Origin: Blattamonas nauphoetae
Lineage: Eukaryota; Preaxostyla; Oxymonadida
DNA: 64,000 nucleotides
Assembly (NCBI GenBank): GCA_033064195.1
Contig: JARBJD010000084.1
Coordinates: 1 to 64,000 of the forward strand
Direction: 5' to 3'
Below the pieces are notes generated by a model. It was not told the DNA's origin. It made no database searches and saw only the letters and a list, made by a program, of their open reading frames with translations. Below, piece by piece: positions 8,512 to 17,400 of the stretch (its first letter is position 1; each line of letters starts with the position of its first letter). The position numbers were made by a program, and so were the translations under genes.

Positions 8512-8922
8512 ATGGTGAAGCGATATTTCTCAATTCAGAATTCTCATACTGCTCAACTACCTCCTGATTTTACCAATTCGAGAAATCAAAAATTTGTTCA
8601 CTTCCTCGACTGCAAACTCATTCATGTGAAGGAAGAAATTACTGGGAACTCAACTGTCATCTCAAAAGACATTCCTCAGCACATCACAATCCACGGTGAT
8701 TGGATCCAGACTGATGCATTCAATGATTCATTTGTTGCTTTCTGTAATGAACAGATTGCGAAGCGAAAGAAGTGGGAATTAACTACTCGACAATCAATAG
8801 TGAAGATCTGGTTCAAAGACAGTTCTGGTGAACCAATCGAGATGGATACTAGTGAGACAATCAATGGAAAAATAATCAGAGAGTACTATGAATTTCTGGT
8901 TGATCTCATGTTGGAGTATTAA
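8512..8922 (+). CDS. Small beta-rich virion-type protein (136 aa), Polinton A
   Basis: The start is taken at the ATG giving MVKRYFSIQNSHTAQLPPDF, as in the element B copy (52660-53070); a start five codons earlier is not shared. The sequence looks all-beta, with a closing segment VKIWFKDSSGEPIEMD, then a strand and YYEFLVDLMLEY at the end. That pattern (flexible Asp/Gly turn, then a final hydrophobic strand) is common in single jelly-roll capsid proteins of this virus lineage. A minor capsid role is possible, but the protein is short for a penton. Copies A and B differ mainly in a loop around residues 45-55. Confidence 0.6.
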   Translation: MVKRYFSIQNSHTAQLPPDFTNSRNQKFVHFLDCKLIHVKEEITGNSTVISKDIPQHITIHGDWIQTDAFNDSFVAFCNEQIAKRKKWELTTRQSIVKIWFKDSSGEPIEMDTSETINGKIIREYYEFLVDLMLEY

Positions 8923-8943
8923 TGCTTCGCATTTCAAGTATGA

Positions 8944-9855
8944 CTACGTCATGGTATTAGTCAGTGAATTATATTTTTGAATGAGTTCATTTATGAGTGT
9001 CTGTTGATGTCCGACAATGCTACTCAGTTCCTGAATGGCTTTGATACAGAAGCAAGAGAGTTCTGCATAATCAACTTGAAGACAGTCTGGATTCGAATCA
9101 TTCACGACTTCAGGGAATATTTCTTGGATCTGTTGTGCAATTACACCAATGTGTTTCTTCTCACTTTCCTTCTTCAGGCATTCACATTTCTCTTTGCAGT
9201 TCTTCAAGTGTTCTTCATCTGTCTCATTCTCTATTTGCTTTGTCACTTTGCTGATCTTCGAGTCGAATGTGTTGAACTGATACTGCACGATTTCCACTTT
9301 ATTCAGTTGTTCAAGAACATCAGGATATGGTTCAATATTTCTTTTCACTCTTCTGTCTGACAGTTGAGAAAAACTGCCTGTTGTGGATATTGAAAACACT
9401 CCTGAACCAGTGTCCTCATCGTAGTAATACAAAGCTGGTGAGTCACACGGTGACCACATGATAATTCCATCACCATTGAACTGAATTCCTGATGTTTCTG
9501 AAATCGATTGTGAAATTGAAATGCCAGACTTAAATGTTGATGCCGGATATGTTCCAGGATACTTCGGAAGTGATCCTTCTGAGATGTTCCACTTCGCTCC
9601 ATTCACATTGATCAATCCTCCGATTGTTGGTGTCGTGATTGATCCATTTGTGCTCACCACTTTTTGGATTGATGATATCGCTGACTTGTGTGCTTCTGTT
9701 GTCTTCTGTAGTGTGTCTATCACTGCCGAATTCTCGTTGGTTGTTGAGAGATTGTGATCAATCATTTTCTCAATCATTTGTGAATTGTATTTTTGTCGAT
9801 TCATTTTTGTTTGCTCTTTCATTGAAAATAAAAAATGACAATCCCTCATGAACAT
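8944..9855 (-). CDS. Fibre-like protein with S74 intramolecular chaperone domain, Polinton A
   Basis: The C-terminal half carries the hallmark of the peptidase S74 (endosialidase-type) intramolecular chaperone: SDRRVKRNI at about residues 166-173, followed by KVEIVQYQFN and HIGVIAQQIQEIFPEVV, and a terminal coiled coil (ELSSIVGHQQTLINELIQKY). In known members this domain trimerises a fibre and then cuts itself off at the serine of the SDRR motif. The N-terminal half has a helical stretch and Gly/Ser-rich beta repeats (GSITTPTIGGLINVNGAKWN), fitting a trimeric spike. Element B has the same protein (51753-52676). The start codon is uncertain, since internal ATGs at MKEQ and MNRQ are equally plausible. 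A spike or host-recognition role is inference. Confidence 0.75.
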   Translation of the reverse strand: MFMRDCHFLFSMKEQTKMNRQKYNSQMIEKMIDHNLSTTNENSAVIDTLQKTTEAHKSAISSIQKVVSTNGSITTPTIGGLINVNGAKWNISEGSLPKYPGTYPASTFKSGISISQSISETSGIQFNGDGIIMWSPCDSPALYYYDEDTGSGVFSISTTGSFSQLSDRRVKRNIEPYPDVLEQLNKVEIVQYQFNTFDSKISKVTKQIENETDEEHLKNCKEKCECLKKESEKKHIGVIAQQIQEIFPEVVNDSNPDCLQVDYAELSCFCIKAIQELSSIVGHQQTLINELIQKYNSLTNTMT

Positions 9856-9982
9856 ACGTCACCGGCACAGTATTTCTGACATACTCAGAGACTAGCGAAC
9901 AGTTCTCTTCTCTCATTGATTCAATTAACGCTTGTTCTGAACATACTCGACGTCTTTCGCTGTACATCGCAGTTGGATTCAT
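9770..9982 (-). CDS. Short ORF with ENCxLVSEY repeat domain, Polinton A (70 aa)
   Basis: The ORF starts MNPTAMYSERRRVCSEQALI right after the promoter-like TTTTTTAATTTGTATTAAATG. Residues 15-46 (QALIESMREENCSLVSEYVR, then TVPVTYVHEG) match a domain found as repeats in the genes at 46691-47086 and 47169-47594. Its end overlaps the start of the fibre gene in another frame, and element B has the same arrangement (51626-51838). Function unknown. The domain's pattern recalls small DNA-binding modules attached to viral endonucleases, but only loosely. Confidence 0.5.
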   Translation of the reverse strand: MNPTAMYSERRRVCSEQALIESMREENCSLVSEYVRNTVPVTYVHEGLSFFIFNERANKNESTKIQFTND

Positions 9983-10001
9983 TTAATACAAATTAAAAAA
10001 T

Positions 10002-10520
10002 TCAAAAATAAAAAAGAACAACGAGTTTTATTTCTGTTGATCTTTTTGAAGCATCCAATTTGGTAATTTTCTTTTCACGTACTTCATCCAGATTTCGACA
10101 CAGATTGGTCGATAATATTCGAACGATTCTGGTTTCATCTTCAAGAAACTTTGAGGGTTTAGCTCTCAACATGTTCATCACCATTTGACTGATCTGTTCT
10201 TTTGATAGTCTGACGTATAACTCCTCCGATGCACAGGAAAGTTTTCTGACGTCTGCGATTTGACAGATCAGTTGAGGTTGGTTTCGTCGCCATTTCTTTG
10301 TGTCATAGTTCATCCAAGTTGGGTTATCAATGTCAACATATTTTTGGAATAATTGTTTTAAAGTTTTGAAATTGACAATCAGTTCTGGTTTCCACAATCC
10401 TAATTTCATGAGAAACAAATGATTCTGACTCAGGAAATTCATTATATCACTGTCCTTTCGATTGGGATTAGTGTATTCTAAAATTTGTTCAAGTTCTTCG
10501 ATGAGTTCTAGCTGTGCCAT
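10002..10520 (-). CDS. Polinton A accessory protein, unknown (172 aa)
   Basis: The protein starts MAQLELIEELEQILEY and is predicted almost wholly helical, without cysteines in pairs, membrane segments or recognised motifs. It is preceded on its strand by TTTTTATTTTTCGAA...ATTTTGTACTAAATG, the longer form of the element promoter seen before the genes at 47169 and 9982. Element B has no counterpart in the visible region, so this is accessory cargo near the terminus. I do not recognise a family. Confidence 0.6.
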   Translation of the reverse strand: MAQLELIEELEQILEYTNPNRKDSDIMNFLSQNHLFLMKLGLWKPELIVNFKTLKQLFQKYVDIDNPTWMNYDTKKWRRNQPQLICQIADVRKLSCASEELYVRLSKEQISQMVMNMLRAKPSKFLEDETRIVRILSTNLCRNLDEVREKKITKLDASKRSTEIKLVVLFYF

Positions 10521-11617
10521 TTAGTACAAAATAAAAATTCGAAAAATAAAAATCTCCTTTGTTTTTCAAAAGTGAAATTTCTCCATAACTACTGATCCGA
10601 TTTCAATAATTCTTGCACCAATGAATTCGTCGTGTCGGATATGACCTTAGATGAGAGTTTGATCAAAATTGGAGAACATCGATTTTTCTTCATTTTTCCA
10701 GTGCACCATATGCACCAAAAATGATATATGGCAAAAATCAATATTGTTCAAAAATTTTTGTAAAATCGTTTTTATATCATGCTTGACATCCATTCTGTGA
10801 AATTTGAAGTTGATTGGACGAACAACTACTGTTTTCAAAACTTGATTTTGAAGTGTCCCGTAACTTTTTAAAAATCGACCTTAAAACCCCTCTACACAGA
10901 TATATAGCCAGGGTAAATCCTCGGAAAATTAGGGACGAGTAGTCGAGTGGTAAGTGCACGTACCACTAGGCTAGGAGTCCCAGGTTCGAACCCCGGAGGA
11001 AGCAATAATTTGTCCGACGTCGGAATGCAAAAAATGAGATAAATGTCAGAAACAGGGATCGCAACCCTGGGCCTTAGGGACTTGCCAACACACCAGGCAA
11101 TAAAAACCACCAGCTTCCTCCCTCCCTAAGGTTTTGCACTTTTTTTGCCTATATGCAAAATTGAGTCCTCTATCGATTGCGAGTGGTTTCGAGTCTGGAT
11201 CTCTGCTCGATGTCGAGATACGAGTGTTTTCTCAAAAGAGGTTCACTTTTTTTCGAACTTTTTTGAATGAAGAATGACTCAGATCTCGACGAATTCCCAA
11301 CCGATTTTCATCTGGTTTCATTTGATCGATGAGTCGCATCGTCCTCGAGATTTTAGTTTTTCTTTCACAAATTTTCTCAATCAGGTTCCCAAATAAGCGC
11401 CAAATTAGTCATATTGGAAAAATCAAAAAGTCGAAAAAAGTGACAAAAATAAGTTTATGGGTTTTGTTTATTTATGAAGATCATCCAAATATCTCTTCAC
11501 TTTACTTGCGAGTGTTGTATTCAGTGATTTTGATAATCTGTGAACTGCAAGAGCTTCAAAGAAACACATATTATCGAATTTCAAGATTCCATTGTCATCA
11601 CCGAACTGAACTGGGTT
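10521..11617. other. Non-coding segment inside Polinton A
   Basis: This stretch of about 1.1 kb lacks convincing genes. It holds a tRNA-derived sequence (10932-11002), a T7 tract near 11139-11145 that could end a Pol III transcript, and a 70-80 bp block around 11280-11350 that matches element B at about 48730-48810 in inverted orientation. The rest is AT-rich unique sequence. Confidence 0.5.
10932..11002 (+). other. tRNA-derived sequence with A and B boxes
   Basis: The A-box-like TAGTCGAGTGG at 10940-10950 and the B-box-like GGTTCGAACCC at 10983-10993 both fit the Pol III consensus and have tRNA-like spacing. The acceptor stem does not pair (GGACGAG against AGGAAGC) and no clean anticodon arm forms, so it is not a functional tRNA gene. 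It is better read as a tRNA pseudogene or the head of a SINE. A run of seven T about 140 bp downstream could terminate transcription. No second copy was noticed in the window. Confidence 0.45.
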
Positions 11618-12241
11618 TCATTTATCGTATCCAATAAAGAGCACAAAATTAACATTGTAAAATTCAAACCAGACTAGTTTGGCGATGTGACACACGATAT
11701 CATTCCGCATTGTCTTATTCAGAATTCCTGTCGTGAATGTTGTGAGCTGCTTCTCAGGAATAGATTCCCAATCCACTGGCTCTGCTTTATGTTTGGTGAA
11801 TTCTTCAAGAAGATTAGCATATTTGGTTGTCTCAGGATTCAGATCAATATTTTTCTCATCGCAAAATCGAATGAGATCGAGTGCAATGAGATGTTGAAGT
11901 TCCATGACTTCAATGCATCTGTAGACATACAGTGCATATTCATCAAGATGAAAATTGAAACCGTACATGAGATTCAGTAGTTTTGTTAAGTCATTCATTC
12001 CAGTCAGTCCAATCGAAACTAGCTTGTCATGATTGTGTTTCAATCGTGGGAAAACATCTGAAATGAACTTAGTAACTTTATCTGTTGAATGAGGTGGTTT
12101 ACAACCAAGTTTATTCAATTCACTTTGCAATTCCTTCCAGAGTGCATCACGAGACAGGAATGGATTTGCATGAATATTTAATCGAAGAAGTGCTCCTGCA
12201 ATTTGGTCTTTCGGTTGATTCTTGAATGAGTTGCTTGTCAT
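11618..12241 (-). CDS. Polinton A terminal accessory protein, unknown (about 207 aa)
   Basis: The start at MTSNSFKNQPKDQIAGALLR (12241) is chosen because it follows the T-rich upstream motif and ATATAAAATG; the reading frame itself stays open further upstream, into the terminal repeat region. The protein is helical, with a conserved-looking centre (YGFNFHLDEYALYVYRCIEV) and no recognised motif. The composition resembles the 172-residue neighbour. No element B counterpart was found. It is the last gene before the element terminus at 12542. Confidence 0.6.
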   Translation of the reverse strand: MTSNSFKNQPKDQIAGALLRLNIHANPFLSRDALWKELQSELNKLGCKPPHSTDKVTKFISDVFPRLKHNHDKLVSIGLTGMNDLTKLLNLMYGFNFHLDEYALYVYRCIEVMELQHLIALDLIRFCDEKNIDLNPETTKYANLLEEFTKHKAEPVDWESIPEKQLTTFTTGILNKTMRNDIVCHIAKLVWFEFYNVNFVLFIGYDK

Positions 12242-12542
12242 TTTATATAGAATTAAAAAATTGGAAAAAAAAATAAATCGAGACCGTTTTGAGTGTATTC
12301 TGATGAAGGTGATAAATGACCTAAATTTTTGAAATAGACCAAAAATTTGCTTCAAAATTGACACTTTAGGATGAGGTTGTTTTTTGGACTAAATTTTGAA
12401 AATAACTCCCAAAATTTGACACTTCTAAAATGCATTGAGGATTCTTAATACAAGATTCAAAATTGGTTCAATCGGCACGGAGATAAAGATCTCATTTTAT
12501 ATTGCGAGACCAGAAATAATTACTTTCGTCTTCTATACTACT
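12242..12542. repeat. Terminal region of Polinton A
   Basis: Read on the minus strand from 12542, this begins AGTAGTATAGAAGACG. It then resembles the element B terminus over about 230 bp, sharing AATCTTGTATTAA and GTCAATTTTGAAGCAAATTT at matching distances from the end. The AG start is normal for Polinton terminal inverted repeats. The opposite terminus is outside the window, so the inverted repeat itself cannot be checked here. The six bases outside the end are AAAACA. Confidence 0.6.
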
Positions 12543-14411
12543 AAAACATGCTCAAAAAATAAAAGCTTTTTTTCCTAAGAATGCTCTACACAATAATATT
12601 GGTTTTTCGACTTTCGATCTCGTTCATCAATGGGATTAGTCGCTTTTTTCCTGATTAAAAAGTGCGTTTCGGAAATATCTTCACAACTGGTGAACCGATT
12701 TTGATGAAATTTTTCCCAGACACTTTTTTTGGGCAGCTTTTATCGAGATCTTTCTGAGAACAAGGTCCAGAGAGAATAGTCGTATGAATATTGCCTTCAA
12801 CTTCACACTCTGCAACAACCAAATCTCCTTCACTTAGCAGCGAAGTTGCTTTCTCCCTATCTCGCACCAAAACGAAGAAAAAATGCATCACTTCTCCCAA
12901 GTGTGTGTGCTGATCGGACACATCTTTCACCACACCTCATTTGGCCATCATCAACAGAAAAAAAGATTTGAGTCAGAATTTTCGACATCATTCAAAGGTT
13001 CGAGGGTCACAGACTGATCTTGATTACAGCCAGTTTTTTCAGAGCCGAATCAGTCATCAATATGATGATATCGAATCATTTCAAAAAAAGAATCAGAGAG
13101 ATATTTCTCATAAAAATTTGGAATCTGTGAAATGGTTGGATTCGACTGTCATTTCACAAAAATGGACATATATTCGAAGTCTCACCCAACGGAGGAGAAC
13201 AAAACCAATGTCCAATCAACCACCCAAGAACCTTGATTTAACTCTTTTTTGAAATTTGCTCCTTTTTGATTCAAGGATTTCATCGAGTTTACTGTCCCAA
13301 CTGGAAGTTGCAGCTTTTTAGCCTTCCTCAAATTCTACTTCCTTTCGTCTTCGTCACCCCTCTTTTGCCAAAAAAGTCAAGATATGAAATGTGTACGAAT
13401 TTCTGAAATCAAGGAAAAGTTCGAGATTCCGAATCAGAAAACCAGATTGGTCACTCGGGCAAGAACTTCGTCAGGTTTCACAAGAATGAAATTTGAAGAT
13501 GTGTACTCGAACTTTATGTCGATCTCAAAAATGCTTCGCAAGAACAAGATGTGATATTGGTGGGGGACAATGATGGGCCAACTCATAGTTGTTTCAACAA
13601 CCCAAACCTTTCATGAACCAGAAACATGGGGCTTAAAATAGATCTATTTGGTCAGACTTAGCAAAATAAGAAGTGGTTCCGCACCAAAAAGCCTGACAGG
13701 AGAAAACCATAAAACACCCCATACTATACAAGAAAAACTACATATACCATGTTTCTGATGTATCATGGTGCGATTTAGAGAAAACCTATTAAATATCTAG
13801 ATATCGTCACTTTTTACGCTTTGAAAGAGTGCATGGGCTTTTGTGAAATTTTTGAGTGGCTTTGATCGCAATATCTAGGATAAGAATAATCCTTCTTTTC
13901 ACAATTTGTGTTTTCTTCTTCACAGATCAGCCATCGAATAGGAGCTAGTTTTTGTCTATTTTAGTTTTCGTGAGCAAGTACTGCCTTGGATCTCACCAAA
14001 AAACACTCTTTCACCAACCTGTTCTGAGCCAAAAGCGCTTCCAGTGGAATTCTTGTGGTTCATTTCTCCAATTTCATTTCATTCACTCATATTTAAATCT
14101 TGTTTCACGACAATCACTGAATTCAGCCGGTCAAATCTTCTCAGTGAAACATAACTGGATAGAGCTACAAAGTGAGAACGATCCCAACTTCATCCGAGTG
14201 GTTCTTCTCTTTTCTTCACCAAATCTTTAGACCCGTTTTCGAAATGAGTTGGGACAAAAGAAGGCGGATCCAACCCTCTGAACTGGAATCATTTGTCGGT
14301 CAACCACAGCAATGGTGTCAATATTTGTAATTTATTAAACCATTTTTTGTAGTCGTCAGAGCATCAGAATCTTGTTCATGTCGATCAAGCCATTATTTGT
14401 TCTCTCGTTCA
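12543..14411. other. Gene-free stretch between Polinton A and receptor gene 1
   Basis: I see no supported gene here. Short open frames, such as one on the minus strand at 12655-12933, show no recognisable protein character. The segment near 12690 (GAACCGATTTTGATGAAATT) resembles wording also present in non-coding parts of elements A and B, so old element debris may be present. The last few hundred bases should contain the promoter of the gene starting at 14412; no distinct motif stands out. Confidence 0.4.
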
Positions 14412-17400
14412 ATGAAACTCCATCTCCTTCTCTTTGCCCTTTCGTGGGTTTATTATGTATCTCCATCAATCACGCACTCCTCCTCTGAAGTTTCACAAGA
14501 ATTAACAGTGTTTCTGGAGGGTCACTCGCTCACCAACAATCAACCATCATTCTCCAAGCCATCATCAGTTATTCTCCCAAATGGTGCCTTTCATGCAAAT
14601 CACATGCATGTCCACTCCAGTAATCTTCAAATGTCAGGATCTACCACATCCGTCTCTCACCGAAGGACAATTACGAATGAGGAAACACTCAAAAATTCAC
14701 AACATCTGAACCATGAAGCACTTCGTGAAGGAAAGCATGTTTCTGTGATATTTGATGTGTGTAACAGCACATTTCGGCTTGAGAATCTCGAACTATTTGC
14801 GACGACGCTCGATACAGCGATCAGTTTGATCCGCTCGTCGACATTTGTGGTTTCTCGGAGTGAGATCACGTCGTGCCCGACCACGTCCCCATTTGTGATT
14901 GGGGATTCGGGACTTGATTCGTCAGTGTCTGTCTCGATTATCTCATGCAGCCACCGATCAGCGTCGAACTTGCCGTCTCTGCTGCCTCTGGTGAGTGGCC
15001 CGCCATCGTTGTTGTCCTCAATCCGCACCACTTCGAAAGAAGAAGGACATTCGGATGGATTTGGTGTTGGATCACTTTCGATAGTCGGAACTGGCCTCAA
15101 AATCGATTCAGCCGATTTGGTCGTTGGAACAGGCCCGCTGTTTGATTTCGGGATTTCGAACGAGAACGGTCTGTTTGGGGTTGCTGAATGCTCGGTGTCT
15201 CTCTCAGCCTCTTCGCTGACAAACACGACGAGCATGCGCTTATCGTCAGAATTGGCTGCTTCGTGCTCATTTGTGACGCAGCGTCTAATTGGGGTGTCCA
15301 TATCAGAATCGACGAATCATCTTTGCGGGACAAGCTGCATATCGTTGGACTGTTCAGGATCTTCGCTCCTCTCGAACTCTTCGTTCTCTTCCTGCTTCAC
15401 CAACGAAGCACCTGCACCAGTCGGACGACCAACGCAGGACTCAGACAAAAACATCGAAATCCGCGACTCTGAATCGTCCCAAATCTTTCACGACCAAGGT
15501 GAGGTTGATGAGAATGTCCACAATCTCGTGTGGGTGACATCCTGTGACTTTACAAACCTTCTGAGTGGTTACGATGGTGGGGCAGCGATTTTCCTGAAAC
15601 AGTATCGCGCGGACGTCGTTGTGGAGGACAGTTCATTTGAGAACTGCTCATCAACGTTCACTCGCACGCACGGAGGCGCGGTGTTCATGTGGCACGGACA
15701 CGGTTCCACTGCTGATGGTAAATTCTATTTCACTCTCTTCAATTGCGTCTTTTCAAACAACAATGCTCGATACGGTGGACATCTCAGTGTTCAGTGTTTC
15801 AGTCCTGTGACAGTCGCACAATGCACCTTCAAAGATTCACGATCGAGCACAGACACTCCTCTCACCCAATACGAATCCATTCGCGTCTCTATCAACGGCA
15901 GCTGTCGCTTCGACAATTCAACCATCTCCAACAACGAGGGAACAGAAACTGGAGGGCTCAATTACATGCAGAACTCGCCAACAGGCTCCGTTGTCCTGAC
16001 AGATGTCTTCTTCAAAGACAATGTCTGCTCAGAAGGCATCCTCAGCCGACGTGTGAGTGATTTTATCTTCTATTTTGACACGGGCATCTCAGACAGACAG
16101 TTCTTCGACTGCTTCTCAACGTCTGCCCTTCCACGTTGTGGAAAATTGATGTCCACGTCAGTTTTTCCTGACTTGATTGGTCCATCAATCATCTCTGTCG
16201 ACCAGACGATCCAAGAGAATGAGAAAGGGGATGGATACGAGATTACACTGTCATTTGTGGGAGTGTTCACAGGAACAAACAGAAAATATGATGTGATACT
16301 CGAAGCTGCAGATGGAACTCGACTTGTGGCGGAGAGCATATCATTCAACAAAACAGGAGGAACCGCAACAGTTTCACTTGGCAATCCAAGCATTTCTAGT
16401 CTCTCGCCATCAACCAAATACACAATCATTGATGTCAAGAAAAGTGCCTCTGAATCAACAAGCAATGAGTTCATTTTTGAAGGAGAGACGGAGCCTGACT
16501 GGAAGTTGTGGCACCACTCTTCAGACAGCAAAGCACACAACATGACTGGTCTGTCGTTCACGACGCCTTATGGGCCATCATTATCTTCCATCGACGCCCG
16601 ACTGAACCCATCGAACCTGAATGAAGCGACAGTGTCCATGATTGTTTCGTTTTGTACAGCAGGTTCTTTCACACTGATTGTTTTCGATGAATCAGATTCA
16701 CTGAAGAAAGAGATCTCAATTGGTCCTTTCTTGTTCTCTTCCTCAACACAAACATCGACGTCACGCACAGTTGTGATTCGTCCCTCAGATCAGTTGTCGT
16801 ATGGGAAGAACTACACTGTGAAGGCGCTGTCATCATCAACTCTGATTATCTCTAACTCCGCACAGACTTTCAAAATGCCAGCTGCGCCTCCGAGAATCTC
16901 AACAGCTTTGGCGTCGTTGAGTGGAACAGCCAAGACATCTGTGACACTAACTTTGACAGGAGAAGCTCTTCCGAAAGGGAAGGGATTCACGATTGTTGTG
17001 AAAGAGATGGAAGAGGATGCTGTGAAGGATGAAGCGAAAGGAATCAGTTTGACAGGAACGATTGAAGGACCGATTGGATCGACGACGACAACTTGCACAG
17101 CGAGTGTGGAAATCTACAATAAATCCGACACACTTGAATATTCGAAGAAATACAAGATCGAATCGCTTGAGATTGCTGGATTTAGTTGTATTGTTGATTC
17201 AACAGTGAATTTCACTGTTCCTGATTCGCCTGGTCGAGTTGAAGGAACCGAAGAGCCCGATCTGAATGGAGAAAAGACCAAAGTGAATGTGGTCGTCGTT
17301 GGTGTTGGGTTCACATCGTCAATCTCTGAAATTGTTGTGAGAAGAGGGGATCAGAAGATCAGTTCCACGTCGATCACATCCATCACCGCCACTCAACTCA

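Larger units (their letters stand above)
1..12542 (+). mobile_element. Polinton/Maverick element A (partial, cut by left window edge)
   Basis: This is a self-synthesising DNA transposon of the Polinton/Maverick class. Visible parts in order are the integrase end, a small coiled-coil gene, a packaging ATPase, several small virion-type genes, two capsid-type genes, a small jelly-roll-like gene, a fibre-like gene and two terminal genes of unknown role. The right end is placed at 12542, where the complement strand begins AGTAGTATAGAAGACG; the terminal 230 bp resemble the terminus of element B at 48419. Gene order and proteins match element B almost residue for residue, so the two are recent relatives. 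Most reading frames look open. A 521-bp MITE interrupts one capsid gene, and only a few other disturbances are apparent. The polymerase end lies outside the window. Confidence 0.85.

Noticed and set aside
10932-11002. A functional tRNA gene.
   Set aside because: The acceptor stem does not pair and no clean anticodon loop can be drawn.
12655-12933. A 92-residue open frame on the minus strand.
   Set aside because: No recognisable features, no element-type promoter, and no homologue noticed elsewhere in the window.
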